Shown here: piece by piece, positions 33,575 through 38,314 of the stretch
Layout of the letters: each line of letters begins with the position of its first letter
Numbering within the stretch: the stretch's first letter is position 1
Source: Oxalobacter formigenes
GTDB taxonomy: Bacteria > Pseudomonadota > Gammaproteobacteria > Burkholderiales > Burkholderiaceae_D
Assembly (NCBI GenBank): GCA_019424645.1
Contig: JAHYZB010000005.1
Span: 29,776 to 68,089 of the forward strand
DNA: 38,314 nucleotides
Reading direction: 5' to 3'
The notes under the pieces: generated by a model
What the model saw: only the letters and a program-made list of their open reading frames with translations
Told to the model about the DNA's origin: nothing
Database searches by the model: none
Position numbers and translations under genes: made by a program

Positions 33575-34663
33575 TCAGTTCTTCATTCGGTGATTCTGGA
33601 CGGCGTTCAAGCTATCGGACAGACTTGGAATCTCTACGGACAGATCACTTGTTTCCAGATTTCTCAACGTTGTCCTGACCGATTTCACGGAATCTGCCGA
33701 CGCATCGAAATAACGGTCAAGCAAATCCAGCGTGGCATTGATATCGTTTTTGAAAGAATTCGGTGAATGTGACAGCAGGGAAAGTCGTGCAGAGAGCAGA
33801 CGCAATTTCAGGTTTTCCCTCAGATAATAAGCTTGCGAAGGCGACAGGATCAACGCATCCGGAGCGTCCACTTCCTGTACCCTGACCAGTGAATGGATTT
33901 CGCCTCGCATGTCGTCAATCCAGTCATTCCATAAAACGGCACTGGAATGCGCCCATTCCGAAGGCGACAATGAAAATTCATATTCTTTTTTCATGCGAGA
34001 AGAACTGTCCCCGTCATGATCAGGCAACGGTTTTTCTCCTGCCATCAATGGCAAGCGGTTGATTTCGTTGATAATACTGTCCAGTTTCAAAGCCATCCCG
34101 GCTGTATCGACGTTCGGAACTGCCCGCAAACGTCCGATATCCCTTGCAATAGCTGCCCTGATGGCTATGAACTGCGCTTTATTGGAATGGGCAAGTGTCC
34201 TGTCGGCATTTTGCAAGGCGACCAGTGCACCATCGATATTTCCGGAAAGTTGCAGCTGCTGGTTGGCTGTCGATAAAACCTGTTCGATTTCCGCCAGAGA
34301 CCAGTCGTCCCTGCTTTTCGACAGATCCTGGTACATTTGCGACAGCGATACCTGCTGGTTCTGCGTTTCTGCCTGTTTGTTTTCCAGAGCGACCACTTTT
34401 GCCTGAATATCCAGCACCATATCCTGCGTGGTTTTGGCGATGGTTTTCGCCTCCATACTCACATCGTCACCTGTCTGCAAACGCCTGGCGATCTCCCCAC
34501 GAAGCCCCCCGATTTCGATATGCGAATAAACCAGATGGGCAACAAAGAGGACGACGAGCACGACCATCCCCCAGGTCAGCCAGCGCAAACGCTGCTGCAT
34601 CCTGGAAAGCGTTTCGGCTTTACCGGAAGAAACGGATTCGGGTGATGAATCAGGTGAGGACAT
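33575..34663 (-). CDS. hemX: HemX-like membrane protein
   Basis: A 362-residue protein started at the ATG at 34663. After a Ser-rich cytoplasmic tail comes one membrane helix (about 27-46), then a helical periplasmic part with coiled-coil character (VLDIQAKVVALENKQAETQ) and the conserved DRTLAHSNKAQFIAIRAAIA and LSPSQAYYLRENLKLRLLSA segments. HemX is often labelled a uroporphyrinogen-III methyltransferase, but it lacks that catalytic domain and its role is unknown. Unusually, hemC and hemD are not upstream; a 564-bp gap lies there. A TATAAT sequence (complement of 34693-34698) lies 30 bp before the ATG. Confidence 0.9.
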   Translation of the reverse strand: MSSPDSSPESVSSGKAETLSRMQQRLRWLTWGMVVLVVLFVAHLVYSHIEIGGLRGEIARRLQTGDDVSMEAKTIAKTTQDMVLDIQAKVVALENKQAETQNQQVSLSQMYQDLSKSRDDWSLAEIEQVLSTANQQLQLSGNIDGALVALQNADRTLAHSNKAQFIAIRAAIARDIGRLRAVPNVDTAGMALKLDSIINEINRLPLMAGEKPLPDHDGDSSSRMKKEYEFSLSPSEWAHSSAVLWNDWIDDMRGEIHSLVRVQEVDAPDALILSPSQAYYLRENLKLRLLSARLSLLSHSPNSFKNDINATLDLLDRYFDASADSVKSVRTTLRNLETSDLSVEIPSLSDSLNAVQNHRMKN

Positions 34664-34692
34664 ATTCAACAAGTTTATTATTATCGAAGAAC

Positions 34693-34698
34693 ATTATA
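34693..34698 (-). promoter_or_regulatory. candidate -10 element for hemX
   Basis: The minus strand reads TATAAT, a perfect -10 hexamer, about 30 bp before the hemX ATG. No convincing -35 is found at 16-18 bp, so an activator or another element may be involved. Confidence 0.35.
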
Positions 34699-34758
34699 GC
34701 CTCTGAATCTCCCTTTTTACGTGTCATCTGACAAGACAAAAATATCTTCCGGTCCTAA

Positions 34759-34772
34759 TGAAAACGTTTTCA
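34759..34772. promoter_or_regulatory. perfect 14-bp LacI/GalR-type palindrome
   Basis: TGAAAACGTTTTCA is a perfect palindrome with a central CG, the pattern bound by LacI/GalR-family regulators. It lies about 60 bp upstream of the hemX -10 candidate, on the far side from the gene. No LacI-family gene is in the window. Confidence 0.4.
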
Positions 34773-34784
34773 ATTGCAAGGGGC

Positions 34785-34852
34785 AAAAAGAGACGGTTCC
34801 GTCTGTACGAGACAGGCTGCCATTGTTGGAAATTCGCGACATGAACCGTCTC
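34785..34852 (-). terminator. long stem-loop with T tract (terminator or end of a small RNA)
   Basis: GAGACGGTTC (34790-34799) and GAACCGTCTC (34843-34852) are perfect 10-bp inverted repeats 43 bases apart, with a smaller CTGT/ACAG stem inside. On the minus strand the outer stem is followed by TTTTT (complement of 34785-34789). No minus-strand gene lies upstream before ppc, so the element may end a small RNA or a leader transcript. Confidence 0.5.
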
Positions 34853-35227
34853 GCGTTTCATTCTGCCTGCAGATACTTTCTGCTTTGGAGATGAGTTTTA
34901 TTGAATGAATCAGAACAGAAATAATTGCCTATATTGAAAATATTGACAATTTTTTATGCAAAAGTCCATCGTAAAGGGTGGGATATGATACGAAAAAAGG
35001 TATACTCTTTTACTTGCCCGGACACAGTGAAAAGCCTGTATTTTCATCTTTTCCCATGATGAAACACCGCTTTATCCTGTAGTGTCGCGTTTTTATTGTA
35101 AAACGACAGGAGTTTCCGGTTTCCACAGCCGATACAGATCGGCTATCAGAACCGCCCACTCCGCCTTTCAGTATGTTTTTTGACACCAAACTGAATAACA
35201 CCGTTTTTTCGAAAGCCGTCATTATCC

Positions 35228-38140
35228 ATGACCGGTTATTTTGACTTACCTGACCTTATTATCACTATGGCAGATCAGCATCAGGAAATGAGCCCCTACA
35301 ATTCATCCCAATCCCGGACAGAAGCGCCCGAAAAAGAAGATATTCGTATGCTGGGTCGTATGCTCGGGGACATTATTCGTGAAAAAGAAGGTGAAGATAC
35401 CTTCAATCTGGTTGAAAAAGTACGCCAGACAGCCGTCAGTTTCAGGCGCGACCCCAATATCTGTTCCGCAGACACCCTGAACAACCTGTTGAAGAACCTT
35501 TCCAGGAATCAGGCCATTTCAGTCGTTCGCGCTTTTTCGTATTTTTCGCATCTGGCCAATATCGCCGTCGACAAGCATGCCAATCTGGCCTATCGTTCAG
35601 CTCTCATTTCCGGTGCACCGCCAGAAAAAGGCAGCCTGAATTATGCATTGGACCAGCTTGAAGCGGCAGGCGTTCCCGGTGCGGCAATCAAACAATCCCT
35701 GAACAGAACGTTCATTTCTCCTGTACTGACTGCCCATCCGACCGAAGTCCAGCGGAAAAGCACCCTCGACAGCGAACGTGAAATCGCCCGTTTGCTGGCT
35801 GAGCACGGCACTCCCCTGACCCCCAAGGAAAGCAAACACAATACGGAAATGCTTCGTGCGCAAATTGCCGCCCTCTGGCAAACACGCCTGTTGCGTTACA
35901 CCCGCTTGTCCGTTGCCGATGAAATCAATAATGCCCTGTCCTATTACCGGACGACATTCCTGCGGGAATTGCCTGAACTCTATCATTCGATTCAGGAAGA
36001 AATCAGCGGACGTTATCCTGAAAGTGCCGATGGTATTGCCGCCCCGGGCTCCAAAAGCAAATATCTGCAGATGGGCAGCTGGATCGGTGGTGACCGCGAC
36101 GGCAACCCGAATGTCAACGCCGATACGATGCTTCACGCACTGGAGCGACAATCCCATCTGGTCATGGAATACTATCTGGAAGAAATCCATAACCTTGGTG
36201 CCGAGCTTTCCATCTCGTCACTGTTGAATCACGTCAGCCCTGAATTGCAGGAACTGGCCAATACCTCGTCCGATACATCACTGCATCGTGTCGATGAGCC
36301 TTACCGCCGTGCCCTGATCGCCATTTACTCACGTCTGGCGGCAACGGCCCGTGACTATGGCATGACCAGCCTTGCGCGCAGCGAAATCGGAACGGGTGAC
36401 GCTTATGCGACACCGGAAGAATTCGGAGCCGATCTCCAGATCATGATCGATTCCCTGAATCAGAATGCGGGTGAACTGCTTGTCAGAATCCGGCTTGGAT
36501 CATTGAAAGCTGCGGTCGATATTTTCGGTTTCCATCTCGCGACGCTCGATATGCGCCAGAGTTCCGACATTCATGAACGCATACTGACGGAAATTTTTGC
36601 TACCGCGCAGGTCGAACCGGATTACGCGGCCCTGTCCGAAGAGAAAAAAGTCGAATTGCTGATCAAAGAACTCAGCCAGCCACGTCTGCTTTATTCCCCG
36701 TTCGCCCAATATTCGGAAGAAACGACGTCTGAACTCAGAATCCTGCGTACAGCCCGTTATATCCGGGAACAGTACGGCAAGCGGGCAATCACCAATTACA
36801 TTATTTCCCACACTGAAACGGTTTCGGACATTCTGGAAGTTTATCTGCTCCAGAAAGAATCCGGGCTGCTTCGTCCGAAACGTCAAACCGGTTCCGATAC
36901 CGTTCTGGACTGGAATGAGGCCGAAGCCGATCTCATGGCCATTCCCCTGTTTGAAATGATTCCCGACTTGCGCTCGGCCGCGGCCATCATGAAAGAGACC
37001 ATGAGCATCCCGCTGGTCAGGGAACTGATCAGAAAACAGGGCGATTTGCAGGAAGTCATGCTGGGTTACTCCGATTCGAACAAGGATGGCGGTTACACGA
37101 CATCGAACTGGGAATTGTACAAGGCAGAAAAACAACTGGTCGAGCTGTTCAACCAGATGGGTGTCCGGCTTCGCCTGTTCCACGGACGTGGAGGTACCGT
37201 CGGCCGCGGAGGTGGACCTACCTATGAAGCCATTCTGGCCCAGCCGCACGGCACCGTTAACGGCCAGATCCGTCTGACTGAACAGGGGGAAATGATCTCA
37301 TCCAAATTCGCGGATCCGGAAATCGGCAGCCGTAATCTGGAGCTGCTCGTTGCCGCTACGCTGGAAGCCAGCCTGATGCCGGAAGACGAAAACAAGAAAT
37401 ACACCGACAAGATGCGTGACTTCGAGTCAGCGCTTGAAGAAATTTCAGCACTGGCGTACAAGGCTTACCGCCATCTGGTTTACGATACACCGGGATTCAC
37501 GGATTATTTCTTCCAGTCGACTCCGATTACAGAAATCGCCGAACTGAATATCGGTTCCCGTCCTGCATCCCGCAAGTCTTCGCGCCGTATTGAAGACCTG
37601 AGAGCGATTCCCTGGAGTTTCTCGTGGGGACAATGTCGTGTGCTGCTGCCTGGCTGGTACGGTTTCGGCTCCGCGATAACCGAGTGGCTGGATGAAGAAG
37701 ACGTCAACGTCAAAAACAAAAAAATTGCGCTTCTCCAGTCCATGTACAGGGAATGGCCTTTCTTTGAATCCATGCTCTCGAATATGGACATGGTTCTGGC
37801 CAAATCCGATCTCGCGATTGCCTATCGCTATTCCGAACTGGTGACAGACAGGAATCTGCGTGATACCGTTTTCTCGCACATTTGCGCAGAACATCAGCGG
37901 ACATTGAGCAGTTTCGAAATCATCACAAACGAGAAAGAACGTCTGGTCAATAATCCGCGACTTGCCCGCGCGTTGAAAGACCGGTTGGCCTATATCGATC
38001 CTCTGAATCATTTGCAAGTTGAACTGATCAAGCGTCATCGCAATCCGGGTAGCAATCCCGAAAACCTCGACGCTCGTGCAACCCGGGGCATTCACCTGTC
38101 GATCAACGGCATTGCCGCCGGCATGCGCAATACAGGTTAA
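35228..38140 (+). CDS. ppc: phosphoenolpyruvate carboxylase
   Basis: A 970-residue enzyme that carboxylates phosphoenolpyruvate to oxaloacetate, refilling the TCA cycle. The catalytic His is H170 in TAHPTEVQRK; GGDRDGNPNV, GYSDSNKDGGYTTSNW (K619) and the glycine loop HGRGGTVGRGGGP (R654) are all present, and the chain ends in the family's IAAGMRNTG. The first ATG is at 35228; an ATG at 35267 (MADQHQEMSPYN) is an equal candidate, as neither has a clear ribosome site. It is divergent from hemX. Confidence 0.97.
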   Translation: MTGYFDLPDLIITMADQHQEMSPYNSSQSRTEAPEKEDIRMLGRMLGDIIREKEGEDTFNLVEKVRQTAVSFRRDPNICSADTLNNLLKNLSRNQAISVVRAFSYFSHLANIAVDKHANLAYRSALISGAPPEKGSLNYALDQLEAAGVPGAAIKQSLNRTFISPVLTAHPTEVQRKSTLDSEREIARLLAEHGTPLTPKESKHNTEMLRAQIAALWQTRLLRYTRLSVADEINNALSYYRTTFLRELPELYHSIQEEISGRYPESADGIAAPGSKSKYLQMGSWIGGDRDGNPNVNADTMLHALERQSHLVMEYYLEEIHNLGAELSISSLLNHVSPELQELANTSSDTSLHRVDEPYRRALIAIYSRLAATARDYGMTSLARSEIGTGDAYATPEEFGADLQIMIDSLNQNAGELLVRIRLGSLKAAVDIFGFHLATLDMRQSSDIHERILTEIFATAQVEPDYAALSEEKKVELLIKELSQPRLLYSPFAQYSEETTSELRILRTARYIREQYGKRAITNYIISHTETVSDILEVYLLQKESGLLRPKRQTGSDTVLDWNEAEADLMAIPLFEMIPDLRSAAAIMKETMSIPLVRELIRKQGDLQEVMLGYSDSNKDGGYTTSNWELYKAEKQLVELFNQMGVRLRLFHGRGGTVGRGGGPTYEAILAQPHGTVNGQIRLTEQGEMISSKFADPEIGSRNLELLVAATLEASLMPEDENKKYTDKMRDFESALEEISALAYKAYRHLVYDTPGFTDYFFQSTPITEIAELNIGSRPASRKSSRRIEDLRAIPWSFSWGQCRVLLPGWYGFGSAITEWLDEEDVNVKNKKIALLQSMYREWPFFESMLSNMDMVLAKSDLAIAYRYSELVTDRNLRDTVFSHICAEHQRTLSSFEIITNEKERLVNNPRLARALKDRLAYIDPLNHLQVELIKRHRNPGSNPENLDARATRGIHLSINGIAAGMRNTG

Positions 38141-38153
38141 TACGGTCGTCGAT

Positions 38154-38314
38154 ATGACCGATACTGTTGCAAACGGCTCCCCATCGTTACAAAACGGTCG
38201 GGAGCCGGTTTATTTTGAACGGGAGGGGAAATTTATAGCCACTCTCACGCTGAACAATCCGGAACGGCACAACGCTATCACGGCGCATATGTGGCGGATA
38301 CTTCACCAGTCCGT
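38154..38314 (+). CDS. enoyl-CoA hydratase/isomerase family protein (partial, N-terminus)
   Basis: The frame opens at the ATG at 38154, 13 bp after the ppc stop, and runs off the window. The 53 visible residues include VYFEREGKFIATLTLNNPE and RHNAITAHMW, the first beta strands and the start of the CoA-binding region of the crotonase superfamily. The substrate cannot be told from this fragment. A strong inverted repeat lies within the first 18 codons, and no Shine-Dalgarno is seen. Confidence 0.85.
   Translation, partial: MTDTVANGSPSLQNGREPVYFEREGKFIATLTLNNPERHNAITAHMWRILHQS
38174..38207 (+). repeat. inverted repeat after ppc, inside the start of the crotonase gene
   Basis: CGGCTCCC (38174-38181) and GGGAGCCG (38200-38207) form an 8-bp GC-rich stem with an 18-base loop, followed by GTTTATTTTG. 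It resembles an imperfect terminator for ppc but overlaps the coding start of the next gene, so it could reduce read-through or limit translation. Confidence 0.5.

Larger units (their letters stand above)
34664..35227. other. 564-bp intergenic region between hemX and ppc
   Basis: No open frame resembling HemD or HemC remnants is visible. The region holds a candidate hemX -10 (34693-34698), a TGAAAACGTTTTCA palindrome (34759-34772), and a long stem-loop with T tract (34785-34852). Another -10-like TATACT lies at 35001-35006 on the plus strand without a good -35. The ppc promoter must lie in the right-hand part but is not placed. Confidence 0.5.

Noticed and set aside
1..38314. Search for tRNA, rRNA, CRISPR arrays, insertion sequences, phage genes and long direct repeats
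   Set aside because: None was found by eye; the intergenic gaps are short and their repeats are hairpins of terminator or operator type.

Overview
The window reads as a stretch of chromosome from a betaproteobacterium of the order Burkholderiales, probably family Oxalobacteraceae. The evidence is gene order: hisZ-hflC-hflK-hflX-hfq-der-bamB-yfgM-hisS-ispG-rodZ-rlmN-ndk, a plsX-fabH-fabD-fabG-acpP-fabF block beside rpmF and yceD, and hemXY beside ppc. The moderate GC content and compact intergenic regions would fit Oxalobacter, but this is inference without any database search. Nearly all genes are chromosomal housekeeping genes. I see no insertion sequences, prophage, CRISPR array, tRNA or rRNA.

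Layout. Positions 1-12542 are on the minus strand: membrane quality control (HflK/HflC), HflX, Hfq, Der, outer-membrane assembly (BamB), HisRS, isoprenoid synthesis (IspG), cell shape (RodZ), RlmN and Ndk. Positions 12727-16612, also minus, form an envelope-stress island: a YgfX-like membrane protein, RpoE (sigma-E), an unusually short RseA, a terminator, a VirK/YbjX (DUF535) protein and a single-PDZ HtrA protease. Positions 16707-23106 (minus) carry fatty-acid/phospholipid synthesis plus rpmF and yceD, split by internal terminators. Positions 23208-24574 (plus) hold maf and an RsmI-like methyltransferase, converging on rlmJ. A LysR regulator (minus) is divergent from a PanE/ApbA-type ketopantoate reductase (plus). 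Then come a small MliC-like exported protein, acnA and an exported Sel1-repeat protein (plus), hemX-hemY (minus), ppc (plus) and the beginning of an enoyl-CoA hydratase (plus, cut by the window end).

No clearly new multi-gene system is visible. The most unusual point is the sigma-E locus. Its anti-sigma factor keeps only the sigma-binding domain, with no membrane segment and no periplasmic part. No rseB follows, and the operon closes with a terminator. A good sigma-E-type promoter lies just before rpoE. The DegS-like protease that would normally signal through membrane-bound RseA sits in a separate downstream unit with a VirK-family gene. Other points worth checking are a Cys/His-rich tail on HisRS, the absence of hemC/hemD next to hemX, the absence of pilF between rlmN and rodZ, a structured element with a LacI-type palindrome upstream of hemX, and a perfect hairpin in the acnA leader.
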